Shown here one piece after another: positions 33,422-41,929 of a DNA stretch of 64,000 nt (position 1 is its first letter; every line of letters begins with the position of its first letter). Location of the stretch: NCBI GenBank assembly GCA_045132495.1, contig JBGUSK010000051.1, positions 62,001-126,000 on the forward strand, written 5' to 3'. A model generated the notes under the pieces. That model ran no database searches. It was not told the DNA's origin and was given only the letters and a program-made list of their open reading frames with translations. The position numbers were made by a program, and so were the translations under genes. The DNA comes from UBA11524 sp045132495 (GTDB lineage: Bacteria > Bacillota > Clostridia > Christensenellales > Aristaeellaceae).

Positions 33422-34746
33422 GACAGCATTTCTCCCATCAGGTCGTAGGTGTCAGCTTGGGTGATCTTGACATTTACAAAAGTACCGATCTCAGGAACGG
33501 GCTTACCCTTGCGCGCAAACACAATCTCGCCGTCGGTTTCGGGGGCCTCGCGGTGGCTGCGGCCAAGGATGAAGCCATCTTCTCCAACGTCCGTGACCAG
33601 CACCTTTTCGATCGTGCCCACGCGGGCCTGGTTGCGCTTCAGGCTGATGGCGCTCTGCATGGTCATCAGGCGGTCGAGGCGCTCCTGCTTGATCTCCTCG
33701 GGGATCTGGTCGGGCATGCGGGCGGCAGGGGTGTCCTCCTCTGGGGAGTAGGTGAATGCGCCCAGGCGGTCGAATTCCGCCTCGCCCAGCACGTCCAGCA
33801 GCTCTTCGAACTGCTCCTCGGTTTCGCCGGGGAAGCCCACGATGATCGACGTGCGCAGGGTCAGTCCGCGCTCGCGGGCGCCCTTGATGCAGCGCAGGAT
33901 GTCTGCCTTGTTGCCCCGGCGGTGCATGCGGCGCAGCACCACGTCATTGACGTGCTGGATCGGCAGATCCAGGTACTTGCAGATGTTGGGGGTGTTTGCG
34001 ATCACGTCCAGCAGGCGGTCGTCGGTCTCGTCAGGGTAGCAGTACAGCACGCGCAGCCAGTCCACACCGTCGATGGCGGCGGCCTTCTTCATCAGCTCGG
34101 GAAGGGTGGTATGGCCGCCTGCATCAGTGCCGAAGCGGGTGGTGTCCTGAGCGACGAGGATGTGCTCCTTCACGCCCTGCTTGGCCAGCTGCTCGATCTC
34201 CGCCAGCACGTCAGCCTCCGGACGGCTGCGGTATGCGCCGCGGATCATTGGGATCGCGCAGAAGGTGCACCGGTTGGAGCAGCCCTCGCCGATGCGGGTG
34301 TAGGCGGTGTAGAAGGGCGTGGTCAGCACGCGGTCATGGGCGTAGTAGGAGTTGTCGTCCGCGCAGTAGCTCTTGCGCTCTCCTTTGAGGGCGCGCTCGA
34401 TGGCGGCGGGCAGCTCCTTGTACTGGTTGACGCCCATGAGCAGGTCGATCTCGGGGATCTCCTGCTTCAGCGCCTCCTCGTAGCGCTGGGCGAGGCAGCC
34501 CGTTACCACCAGCAGCTTGCAGCGGCCGGTCTGCTTGTACTGGGCCATCTCGAAGATGGTGTCGATGGACTCCTCCTTCGCGGACTCAATGAAGCCGCAG
34601 GTGTTGACCATCAGGATATCGGCGTCCGCAGGGTCGCCGGTGAATGTGTAGCCATGGTCTGCCAGCAGACCCAGCGCGGTCTCGGAGTCCACGCGGTTCT
34701 TGTTGCAGCCCAGGGAGATCATGCCTACTTTCAGCGGGGTTGTCAT
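33418..34746 (-). CDS. rimO: Ribosomal protein S12 methylthiotransferase RimO
   Basis: Adds a methylthio group to the conserved Asp of ribosomal protein S12. The 442-residue radical SAM enzyme has the three expected parts: the UPF0004 N-terminal domain with cluster cysteines (ISLGCNKNRVDSE, VNTCGFIESAKEESID, VVTGCLAQRY), the radical SAM loop (RIGEGCSNRCTFCAIP, CxxxCxxC), and a C-terminal TRAM domain (about residues 375-440). SLGCNKNRVDSE distinguishes RimO from MiaB/MtaB. AAGGAG precedes the start. Coupled to pgsA. Confidence 0.96.
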   Translation of the reverse strand: MTTPLKVGMISLGCNKNRVDSETALGLLADHGYTFTGDPADADILMVNTCGFIESAKEESIDTIFEMAQYKQTGRCKLLVVTGCLAQRYEEALKQEIPEIDLLMGVNQYKELPAAIERALKGERKSYCADDNSYYAHDRVLTTPFYTAYTRIGEGCSNRCTFCAIPMIRGAYRSRPEADVLAEIEQLAKQGVKEHILVAQDTTRFGTDAGGHTTLPELMKKAAAIDGVDWLRVLYCYPDETDDRLLDVIANTPNICKYLDLPIQHVNDVVLRRMHRRGNKADILRCIKGARERGLTLRTSIIVGFPGETEEQFEELLDVLGEAEFDRLGAFTYSPEEDTPAARMPDQIPEEIKQERLDRLMTMQSAISLKRNQARVGTIEKVLVTDVGEDGFILGRSHREAPETDGEIVFARKGKPVPEIGTFVNVKITQADTYDLMGEMLS

Positions 34747-34907
34747 GGTTTGGCTCCTTATGAGGAATTGCAGGCATACGTCTGCGAGTATATTGTATCA
34801 CGTTTTGACGGATTTGAAAAGGGGGACGGAGGCGCGGAGTGTGCATGATTTGGTCAAAGCTGTCGCCAAATTGTGCTTTCTGGACGTGAAAGGCCCACAT
34901 CTCCGGG

Positions 34908-34938
34908 TTGACATGTCTTTTCGCAGCATGGTATCATA
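34908..34938 (+). promoter_or_regulatory. Promoter of the DUF1538/PII operon
   Basis: TTGACA (34908-34913), 19 bp, TATCAT (34933-34938). The 19-bp spacing is long. The context CATGGTATCATA recurs as CATGCTATCATA at the Na/Pi gene promoter (37554-37565). Confidence 0.55.
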
Positions 34939-34942
34939 AATT

Positions 34943-35121
34943 CGATCGAAATAAGTGGTGGAGTCTGTCATCATGTGCCCGAAAAGCCGTGATTTATTCC
35001 GATCGCCGTTCTCTGCACGGATCGTCCGGGCGGGGAGTGTATGGCGTTGCGGTTTGATCCCGATTTTTTGCATTGAAGTTATGAAGGCAGAGCTGTCCAT
35101 CGGCCCTGCCTTTCTTTTTTT
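34943..35121 (+). ncRNA. Structured 5' leader with terminator before the DUF1538 gene (candidate riboswitch or attenuator)
   Basis: A leader of about 180 nt runs from the promoter to a terminator at 35084-35121 (AAGGCAG..CTGCCTT stem and a run of seven T), which lies before the start codon at 35179. Inside is a hairpin CGATCGCCGT..ACGGATCG (about 35001-35026). The segment CGGGGAGTGTATGGCGTTG and the block TTGAAGTTATGAAGGCAGAG closely resemble parts of the leader before the Na/Pi gene at 37.6 kb. No known riboswitch class was recognised by eye. The arrangement suggests control by premature termination. Confidence 0.5.
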
Positions 35122-35178
35122 GCCGGAAAGGATGCGGCTCTGCTGCTTGTTACCATATTGACGGAAAGGGGAAGCAGC

Positions 35179-36726
35179 GTGACGCCGAAAAAACAACTGT
35201 ACGAGAAGTTCAAGGAGGCAGCAGCCTCCGTACTGCCCATTGTGATCATCGTGGGCGTGATGTGCCTGACCTTCATCCCCATGCAGGCGGACTTGATGCT
35301 CTCCTTCATCATCGGCTCGGTGATGCTGATCGTGGGCATGGGCCTGTTCACCCTGGGCAGCGATGTGTCGATGACCCCCATCGGCACCCACATGGGCGCG
35401 AAGCTGACCAAATCGCGGAATCTGCCGCTGATCCTGATCGTCAGCTTCCTGCTGGGCATTGCCGTGACGGTGTCTGAGCCTGACCTGACCGTGCTGGCAG
35501 ACAATGTCCCCGCTATCGACACGATGGTGCTGATCGTCACCGTCGGTGTGGGCGTGGGCATCTTCCTGATGCTGAGCATGGTGCGCATCCTCTTCAAGAT
35601 CCCGCTGAAGTGGCTTCTTATCGGCCTGTATGGACTGGTGTTCCTGCTTTCGGCGCTGGCCTCCCCGGATTACTGGGCGGTCGCCTTTGACTCCGGCGGC
35701 GTGACCACCGGCCCCATGACGGTGCCCTTCATCATGGCGCTGGGCGTGGGCGTGGCCTCCATCCGTTCCGACGCGAATGCTCAGGAGGACTCCTTCGGCC
35801 TGGTGGCGCTGTGCTCCGTCGGCCCGATCCTGGCGGTGCTGCTGCTGTCCTTCTTCTACCCCGGTGCTCCTGCTGCCGGCGATGCGGAAATGGCCGAGGG
35901 CATCATGAATACCGTCCAGCTGGGCAAGACCTACCTGCACACCCTGCCCCATGAGGTCGGGAATGTTTCGATGGCGCTGCTGCCCATCGTGGTGTTCTTC
36001 CTGATTTTCCAGGTGACTGCGCTGCACCTGCGCAAGATTCCCTTCATGCGCATCATGATGGGCCTCGTCATCACCCTGGTGGGCCTGGTGCTCTTCCTCA
36101 CCGGCGCGAATGTGGGCTTCCAGAAGCTCGGTGTCGAGTTAGGCGCGCAGATCGCATCTATGGGTGTGTGGCGCTATCTGCTCATCCCCATTGCCATGGT
36201 GATGGGCTGGTATATCATCAACGCCGAGCCCGCCGTGCATGTGCTGAACAAGCAGGTGGAGGAGCTCTCCGCCGGCGCGATTTCCGAACAGGCGATGCAC
36301 TACGCGCTGGCCATCGCCGTCGCCTCGGCGAACGGCCTGGCGATGCTCCGCGTACTGACCGGCGTGTCCATCATGTGGATCATCATCCCCGGCTACCTGA
36401 TCGCCCTGGCGCTGACGCTGGTGGTTCCCCCGACCTTCACCGCCATTGCCTTTGACTCCGGCGGCGTGGCTTCCGGTCCCCTGACGGCCACCTTCATGCT
36501 GCCCTTTGCGATGGGAGCGTGCCAGGCTCTGGGCGGCAACATCATGCTGGACGCCTTCGGTCTGGTGGCGATGGTGGCGATGATGCCTCTCATCACCGTG
36601 CAGATCATGGGCCTGATTTACGTGATCAAGACTCGCAAGGCGGCCGAAATGCCCGAATATCCCTATGCTGATGACGACGTGATCGAGCTGTGGGGCGCTG
36701 ATGACGTGATCGAAATGGAGGGCTGA
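35179..36726 (+). CDS. DUF1538 family integral membrane protein
   Basis: A 515-residue polytopic membrane protein of the DUF1538 family. It is an internal duplication: AFDSGGVTTGPMTVPFIMALGVG in the first half matches AFDSGGVASGPLTATFMLPFAMG in the second, and IPMQADLMLSFIIGSVMLIVGMGLFTLG matches IPFMRIMMGLVITLVGLVLFLTG. This two-fold design is typical of transporters. The family is often paired with PII-like proteins, as here (the next gene starts 3 nt after the stop). Transported substrate unknown. The GTG at 35179 follows AAAGGGGA. A leader with an internal terminator precedes it. Confidence 0.85.
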   Translation: MTPKKQLYEKFKEAAASVLPIVIIVGVMCLTFIPMQADLMLSFIIGSVMLIVGMGLFTLGSDVSMTPIGTHMGAKLTKSRNLPLILIVSFLLGIAVTVSEPDLTVLADNVPAIDTMVLIVTVGVGVGIFLMLSMVRILFKIPLKWLLIGLYGLVFLLSALASPDYWAVAFDSGGVTTGPMTVPFIMALGVGVASIRSDANAQEDSFGLVALCSVGPILAVLLLSFFYPGAPAAGDAEMAEGIMNTVQLGKTYLHTLPHEVGNVSMALLPIVVFFLIFQVTALHLRKIPFMRIMMGLVITLVGLVLFLTGANVGFQKLGVELGAQIASMGVWRYLLIPIAMVMGWYIINAEPAVHVLNKQVEELSAGAISEQAMHYALAIAVASANGLAMLRVLTGVSIMWIIIPGYLIALALTLVVPPTFTAIAFDSGGVASGPLTATFMLPFAMGACQALGGNIMLDAFGLVAMVAMMPLITVQIMGLIYVIKTRKAAEMPEYPYADDDVIELWGADDVIEMEG

Positions 36727-36728
36727 GG

Positions 36729-37424
36729 ATGGAACTGAATCTGGTTATGACGATCGTATCCCGCGTCCGCCACGAGGCGATGGAGGATATCATCCACAGC
36801 ATGAAGCTGCCCCTGGCGCTGACGCTGTACGCCCGGGGTACCGCAACGGATGAGCACCTGTCCCTGCACGGGCTGGTGCCCACGGAGTACGCGCTGGTGC
36901 TCACCGTGGCAGACGGCGAGCAGACCCGTAAGCTCATGCGCGCGGCAAAGGTGCGCATGTTCATCGACATTCCCGGCAACGGCATCATGATGTCCGTGCC
37001 GCTCAAGAGCGTAGGAGGAGGCAGAACCATGGCTTATCTGACCGACAACAAGACCGTCACCGGTGAAAAGCCGGATATGAATACCACCCATGAGCTGATT
37101 TGCGTCATCCTGAACGAGGGCTGCTCGGACATGGTGATGGGCGCAGCCCGTCCTGCCGGTGCGACTGGCGGCACCGTGCTGTCCGGCAAGGGCACCGGCG
37201 CCCGCGAGAGCGAGAAGTTCCTGGGCATCTCCCTGGCCAACGAAAAGGATGTGGTGCTTATCGTGGCGGACAAGGTGAAGAAGGCCGCCATCATGAAGGC
37301 CATCATGGAGAAGGCCGGCCCCGGCACGGAGGCCGCGGCGATCTGCTTCTCCCTGCCTGTGACCGCCGTGGAGGGCCTGCGCCGCATTGACCCCGAGGAT
37401 GAGAAGGAGCCTGACGCGGAGTAA
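36729..37424 (+). CDS. Tandem PII-like signalling protein
   Basis: The 231-residue protein consists of two PII-like (ferredoxin-like fold) halves: residues about 1-100 (LNLVMTIVSRVRHEAMEDII to NGIMMSVPLKSVGG) and about 118-220 (HELICVILNEGCSDMVMGAA to AAAICFSLPVTAVEGL). The second half carries a T-loop-like segment (ARPAGATGGTVLSGKGTG). PII proteins form trimers of single domains that bind ATP/ADP and other ligands and control transporters; a two-domain chain suggests a changed assembly. It starts 3 nt after the DUF1538 gene with GAGGGCTGAGG as ribosome binding site, so it is probably that protein's regulator. Confidence 0.8.
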   Translation: MELNLVMTIVSRVRHEAMEDIIHSMKLPLALTLYARGTATDEHLSLHGLVPTEYALVLTVADGEQTRKLMRAAKVRMFIDIPGNGIMMSVPLKSVGGGRTMAYLTDNKTVTGEKPDMNTTHELICVILNEGCSDMVMGAARPAGATGGTVLSGKGTGARESEKFLGISLANEKDVVLIVADKVKKAAIMKAIMEKAGPGTEAAAICFSLPVTAVEGLRRIDPEDEKEPDAE

Positions 37425-37533
37425 TCCCTGCATATCATTGTAAATTGCAGAAATAGCTCGCTCCGGATGCAGTTTTCCGTCAGGTTGTGGGTAAAAATGC
37501 CGTTGCCTGGAAGGGGAAAGTCGAATTTGCCTG

Positions 37534-37563
37534 TTGATTGCATTTCAGCCTTCATGCTATCAT
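37534..37563 (+). promoter_or_regulatory. Promoter of the Na/Pi cotransporter leader
   Basis: TTGATT (37534-37539), 18 bp, TATCAT (37558-37563). Confidence 0.55.
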
Positions 37564-37566
37564 ACA

Positions 37567-37706
37567 GGCGAACCGGGGTAAACACCGGTTCAGCAGCGGC
37601 TTCATCCGGAGCCGCAAACCGCTGCAACGGGGCGATTGAGTATGGTTCTTGTGACTGGCTGTGAATATTTGAAGGCAGAGCCGTTTTTCGGCTTTGCCTT
37701 TTATTC
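37567..37706 (+). ncRNA. Structured 5' leader with terminator before the Na/Pi gene (candidate riboswitch)
   Basis: About 140 nt from promoter to terminator. Hairpin 1 is GAACCGG-ggtaaaca-CCGGTTC (37570-37591). Next, GCAGCGG can pair with CCGCTGC, or GCGGCT with AGCCGC, two exclusive stems. Then GGGGCGATTGAGTATGGTTC and GTGAATATTTGAAGGCAGAG resemble the DUF1538 leader. The terminator (37672-37706) is AAGGCAGAGCC..GGCTTTGCCTT followed by TTATT. The coding start is 185 nt further on, and a second long hairpin, CAGGAGGGCAGA/TCTGCCTTCCTG, lies at about 37788-37822. Alternative pairing plus a terminator suggests regulated read-through. Confidence 0.5.
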
Positions 37707-37890
37707 TGCCAACCGGGACGCTATCGGCAGCCGCGCGCAGCCGGATAGTGATTGCCATCCGGATGCAGACTAAGGAACAAACCCGCGCAGGAGGGCAGAA
37801 TGAGCTCTCTGCCTTCCTGTGCGTGCCCATATATGTCACCCGTATACCAACGACAAGTCAAAAACCTGTTAAGCTTTAGGAGGCTTACAA

Positions 37891-39639
37891 ATGGACATCT
37901 TTGACGCACTGACACTGATCGGCGGTCTGTGCCTGTTCCTGTTCGGCATGAACGTGATGGGCGAGGCGCTGGAACGCCGCGCAGGCAACAGCCTGCAATC
38001 CCTGCTGGGAAAGCTGACCACCGGTAAAATGATGGGCTTGTTCACGGGCCTTGCGGTCACCGCCGTGATTCAGTCCTCCTCGGCGACCACGGTCATGGTC
38101 GTGGGCTTTGTCAACTCCGGCCTGATGAATCTGAGTCAGGCCATCAACGTCATCATGGGCGCCAACATCGGCACCACGGTGACGGCGTGGATTTTATCGC
38201 TCGCGGGTATCGAAGGAGGAAACCTCTTCACCCAGCTTCTCAAGCCCATGTCCTTCACCCCCGTGCTGGCGCTGATCGGCATCGTGTACTACATGTTCCT
38301 CAAGGGGAACAAGAAGAAGGACACGGGATTGATCTTCCTGGGCTTCGCGACGCTGATGTTCGGCATGGACATCATGTCCGGCGCGGTGGCGGGCCTGGAG
38401 AATGAACCCTGGTTCACGGGATTGTTCACCATGTTCGAGAATCCCATCCTTGCGATGCTGGCCGGTGCGCTGCTGACGGCGATCATCCAGTCCTCCTCCG
38501 CTTCGGTGGGTATCCTGCAGGCGCTGTCCTCCACGGGCGCTGTCAGCCTTGGCGCGGCCATCCCGATCATCATGGGTCAGAACATCGGCACCTGTATCAC
38601 CGCGCTGATGTCCTCCGTGGGCACGAACAAGAATGCCCGCCGCGCCGCGCTTGTACACCTTAGCTTCAACGTGATTGGCACCATCGTGTGGCTGACGGTG
38701 TTTGTGATCGTCAAAGCGGCCTTTGCGCCCGCGCTGCTGACGGCTCCGGCAAATCAGTTCAACATCGCCGTGTGCCACAGCGTATTCAACGTGGCCTGCA
38801 CGCTGTTGATGCTGCCCCTGTCCAAGGTGCTGGAGAAGATTGCCTACATCCTCGTGCCGGAAGACAAGCAGCCTGAAACCGTCGTGGAGCTGGACGAGCG
38901 TCTGCTGGCGACGCCCACCGTCGCCCTGGAGCGCGCCCGTGCCCTGACCGTCGATATGGCGGATTGCGCGGCCCTGGCCATCGACGCGGCCCTCAACATG
39001 CTGGATGGCGTGGACGGCAAGTCCGCCGAAAACATCCGTGCCTGGGAGGACAAGACTGATCACTACGAGGACGTGCTGGGGACTTATCTGGTGAAGCTCT
39101 CCGCTGTTCGTGTGGGTGATGAGAACTCCGCCGAGGCAGCCATGCTGCTCAAGGCCATCGGTGACTTCGAGCGCATCGGCGACCATGCCGCATCCATCCT
39201 CAAGGCGGCAGAAGAGATGAAGGAGAAGAAGATCGTCTTTACCGAGGCCGCGCAGAAGGAGCTGTCCATCCTGCGCAGCGCGGTGCGGGAGATCGTCGGC
39301 CTGGCCTGCAAGGCCTTTGCGGATGGCGATATGGAAGCGGCCCTCAAGGTCGAGCCCCTGGAGCAGGTGGTTGACCGCATCAAGGAGCAGCTGCGCCGCC
39401 GCCACATCGAGAGGCTCCAGCAGGGCCACTGCACCATTGAGGCCGGCTTCGTCTGGTCCGATCTGCTGACCGACCTGGGCCGTGTGTCCGACCACTGCTC
39501 CAACATCGCCGGCGGCGTGATCGACCTCAAGCAGCAGAACATGAACATTCACGAGGCGCAGCGGACGATGAAGTCCGAAAGCGAGGAGTACAAGGAGCTT
39601 TACCGCGCCTATAAGGTCAAGTATCTGCAGAAGGTGTAA
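37891..39639 (+). CDS. Na/Pi cotransporter family protein with C-terminal PhoU-like domain
   Basis: The 582-residue protein has an N-terminal membrane part with the duplicated Na/Pi-cotransporter signature: VIQSSSATTVMVVGFVNSGLM with IMGANIGTTVTAWILS in the first half, and IIQSSSASVGILQAL with IMGQNIGTCITALMSS in the second. After about residue 330 follows a soluble PhoU-like helical region (FERIGDHAASILKAAEEM, LLTDLGRVSDHCSNIAGGVIDL). It would import phosphate with Na+ and sense or limit uptake through the PhoU-like part. TTTAGGAGG precedes the ATG and a terminator follows. Confidence 0.93.
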   Translation: MDIFDALTLIGGLCLFLFGMNVMGEALERRAGNSLQSLLGKLTTGKMMGLFTGLAVTAVIQSSSATTVMVVGFVNSGLMNLSQAINVIMGANIGTTVTAWILSLAGIEGGNLFTQLLKPMSFTPVLALIGIVYYMFLKGNKKKDTGLIFLGFATLMFGMDIMSGAVAGLENEPWFTGLFTMFENPILAMLAGALLTAIIQSSSASVGILQALSSTGAVSLGAAIPIIMGQNIGTCITALMSSVGTNKNARRAALVHLSFNVIGTIVWLTVFVIVKAAFAPALLTAPANQFNIAVCHSVFNVACTLLMLPLSKVLEKIAYILVPEDKQPETVVELDERLLATPTVALERARALTVDMADCAALAIDAALNMLDGVDGKSAENIRAWEDKTDHYEDVLGTYLVKLSAVRVGDENSAEAAMLLKAIGDFERIGDHAASILKAAEEMKEKKIVFTEAAQKELSILRSAVREIVGLACKAFADGDMEAALKVEPLEQVVDRIKEQLRRRHIERLQQGHCTIEAGFVWSDLLTDLGRVSDHCSNIAGGVIDLKQQNMNIHEAQRTMKSESEEYKELYRAYKVKYLQKV

Positions 39640-39647
39640 TCCGTTCT

Positions 39648-39674
39648 TCCCCCGGAGTGATCCGGGGGATTTTT
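39648..39674 (+). terminator. Terminator of the Na/Pi gene
   Basis: TCCCCCGGA-gtga-TCCGGGGGA followed by TTTTT. Confidence 0.9.
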
Positions 39675-39697
39675 GTGCGCCAAATGGCCCTTCCCCC

Positions 39698-39726
39698 TTG
39701 CAATCTTTGGGTTTAGCATTTATAAT
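39698..39726 (+). promoter_or_regulatory. Promoter of glnS
   Basis: TTGCAA (39698-39703), 17 bp, TATAAT (39721-39726). About 100 nt of leader follows with a GGGTGCATC..GACCC-type weak hairpin; no T-box signature was seen. Confidence 0.7.
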
Positions 39727-39828
39727 GATAGAATGCATCATGGGTGCATCTGTTTGCTGACCCATTTTGCACAGAATAAGTCATTCACTGCGGTAAGATA
39801 CTGCATGAGGATATGGAGGAGGATTCGT

Positions 39829-41562
39829 ATGGAAGAAACGACGACGCGCAGCAATTTTATCTGGGACGCGATCGACCAGGATCTGGCCGAGGGCCGCTAC
39901 ACCCAAGTGCACACCCGTTTCCCTCCCGAACCCAACGGTTATATGCACATCGGCCACTGCAAGGCCCTGATCATGGACTTCCTGACCGCGGAAAAGTACG
40001 GCGGTCTTTCCACCCTGCGCTTTGACGATACCAACCCCGCCAAGGAGGACACCGAGTACGTCGAGGCTATCAAGCGGGATATCAACTGGCTGGGCTTTAC
40101 CTGGACCGGCGGACTGTACTACGCCTCTGACTATTACGACAAGTGCTACGAGATCGCCGAGGACTGGATCAAGCGCGGTCTGGCCTATGTGGACGAGCTG
40201 GACAAGGAACAGATGCGCGAGTACCGCGGCACGCTGACTAAACCCGGCAAGAATTCCCCCTGGCGCGATCGTCCTGCGGAGGAATCCCTCGACCTGTTCC
40301 GCCGCATGAAGGCGGGCGAATTCCCCGAGGGCCGCTACACCCTGCGCGCCAAGATCGACATGGCGTCCCCCAACATCGTCATGCGCGACCCCGCCATGTA
40401 CCGCATCCTGTACAAGGAGCACTGGCGCACCGGCAACAAGTGGTGCATCTACCCCATGTATGACTTTGCCCATCCCATCGGCGACGCCCTGGAGGGCATC
40501 AGCCATTCCCTGTGCTCCCTGGAGTATGAGATCCACCGTCCCCTGTACGACTGGGTGGTGGAGAAGTCCGCCCACATGCTGCCTGCCCGTCCCCGTCAGA
40601 TCGAGTTCGCCCGCCTGAACATGACCCGTACCGTCATGTCCAAGCGCAAGCTGCGCGCCCTGGTGGAAGGCGGCTACGTCCGCGGCTGGGATGATCCCCG
40701 CATGCCCACCCTGAGCGCCCTGCGCCGCCGCGGCTATACCGCGAATGCCATCCGCGACTTCATCAGCCGCATCGGCCTGAGCAAGGCGGACTCCGTGGTG
40801 GATACCGCCGTGCTGGAAGCCTGCGTCCGTCAGGATCTGGATGCCAATGCCGCCCGCGTGAGCGCTGTCCTCAAGCCCATCAAGGTCGTCCTGACCAACT
40901 GGCCCGAGGGCGAGAAGCGCGAGCTGGTCGTCGAGAACCACCCTAAGAACCCCGACATGGGAACTCACACCGTGACCCTCTCCCGCGAGATCTATATCGA
41001 CGCGGAGGACTTCATGGAGAATCCCGTGGGCAAGTTCCAGCGCATGTACCCCGGCTTCGAGGTTCGCCTGAAGGGCGCCTGCATCGTCAAGTGCGAGGGC
41101 TGCACCAAGGATGAAAACGGCAATGTCGTCGAGATTCAGTGCACCGTCGACTTCGATTCCTTCGCCGGCTGCGAAGGCTCCGGCCGCAAGATCAAGGGCA
41201 AGGTGCTCCACTGGGTCAACGCCGAGGACGCCGTTCCCTTTGAGGCCCGCCTGTACGAGCCCCTGCTGCCTGCTGAAGGCGAAACGGTCGAGGAGGAGGC
41301 CGAAGAGGTTGTCGCCGATGTGGAGGAAGAGGCCGCCGAAGAGACGGACGCCCTCACCCGCAAGGACTACGACTTCCTCAAGCAGATCAGCCCCAACACC
41401 CTGACCATCCTGCACGGCTTTGCCGAGTCCGCCATCCGTGACTGCGAAAACGGCACCAGCTTCCAGTTTGTGCGCGTGGGCTACTTCTGCAAGGATCCTG
41501 ATTCCACCAGCGAGCTGCCCGTGTTCAACCGCACGGTGGAGCTGAATGGCATGAAGCTTTAA
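39829..41562 (+). CDS. glnS: Glutaminyl-tRNA synthetase
   Basis: Charges tRNA-Gln directly with glutamine. The 577-residue protein has the class I signatures: FPPEPNGYMHIGHCKALIMDF (HIGH-type) and VMSKRKLRALV (KMSKS-type), with GlnRS-specific sequence (RFDDTNPAKED, YPMYDFAHPIGDALEGISHSLCSLE in parts). The C-terminal beta-barrel domain is present (VLHWVNAEDAVPFEARLYEPLL and FQFVRVGYFCKD). An acidic insertion of about 25 residues (nt about 41277-41352, ETVEEEAEEVVADVEEEAAE) splits this domain and is absent from typical GlnRS. GlnRS is patchy in Bacillota, most of which use GatCAB, so acquisition by transfer is likely. ATG follows GGAGGAGG. Confidence 0.95.
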   Translation: MEETTTRSNFIWDAIDQDLAEGRYTQVHTRFPPEPNGYMHIGHCKALIMDFLTAEKYGGLSTLRFDDTNPAKEDTEYVEAIKRDINWLGFTWTGGLYYASDYYDKCYEIAEDWIKRGLAYVDELDKEQMREYRGTLTKPGKNSPWRDRPAEESLDLFRRMKAGEFPEGRYTLRAKIDMASPNIVMRDPAMYRILYKEHWRTGNKWCIYPMYDFAHPIGDALEGISHSLCSLEYEIHRPLYDWVVEKSAHMLPARPRQIEFARLNMTRTVMSKRKLRALVEGGYVRGWDDPRMPTLSALRRRGYTANAIRDFISRIGLSKADSVVDTAVLEACVRQDLDANAARVSAVLKPIKVVLTNWPEGEKRELVVENHPKNPDMGTHTVTLSREIYIDAEDFMENPVGKFQRMYPGFEVRLKGACIVKCEGCTKDENGNVVEIQCTVDFDSFAGCEGSGRKIKGKVLHWVNAEDAVPFEARLYEPLLPAEGETVEEEAEEVVADVEEEAAEETDALTRKDYDFLKQISPNTLTILHGFAESAIRDCENGTSFQFVRVGYFCKDPDSTSELPVFNRTVELNGMKL

Positions 41563-41572
41563 GCAGCAAATG

Positions 41573-41795
41573 ATGGGAACGGGCGGCAGGTTGCCGCCCC
41601 TACGGCCTGTATTTCGTGATATGCCTTGTAGGGGCAGGGCTGCCCCACCCGTTCCCCATAAACAGACGGCCTGCCGTAGGGGCACCATTGGTCGCCCGCT
41701 GCCAGCAACCTGTGTCATGTAGGGACGGCAGGGTCTTCGACCTGTTTTGTTTCCGCCCTCCGTACCATTTATTCTGCAATAAGGAGGTGACCCGA
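41573..41795. repeat. Cluster of short palindromic repeats between glnS and gltX
   Basis: Successive hairpins: GGGCGGCAGG-tt-GCCGCCC (41580-41598), GTAGGGGCAGGGCTGCCCC (41630-41648), a REP copy with core ACCATTGGT and arms GTAGGGGC/GTCGCCCG (41674-41698, one base shorter than the perfect copies), and a GGCAGGGTCTTCGACCTGTT segment (about 41728) shared with 22.05-22.12 kb. Confidence 0.7.
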
Positions 41796-41796
41796 C

Positions 41797-41892
41797 ATGC
41801 CTGCCCCTTCCGCCTGGACGCAAAAGAACATTTCCATCCTGCTGTGGGTGCAGGGCTTTGAAGGCCTGTCTGATCACTCCGGCATCGACTGA
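41797..41892 (+). CDS. Possible 31-residue small protein upstream of gltX
   Basis: ATG at 41797 is preceded by AAGGAGG (41781-41787) with 9-nt spacing, as good as for real genes here. The product begins MPAPSAWTQKNISILLWVQG and ends HSGID; no family was recognised. It ends 37 nt before the gltX start. It could be a small protein or upstream leader peptide, or the ribosome binding site could be a remnant of a gene displaced by the repeats. Confidence 0.35.
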   Translation: MPAPSAWTQKNISILLWVQGFEGLSDHSGID

Positions 41893-41929
41893 TTTACCAC
41901 CGATTGACTATAGTAAGGAGACAACCGAT

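Noticed and set aside
39727..39828. T-box riboswitch upstream of glnS or gltX
   Set aside because: The T-box core (TGGNACCGCG-type) and specifier structure are absent from both leaders.
38194..41877. Long minus-strand frames opposite the Na/Pi and glnS genes
   Set aside because: Antisense of clearly conserved genes; no domain and no ribosome binding site.
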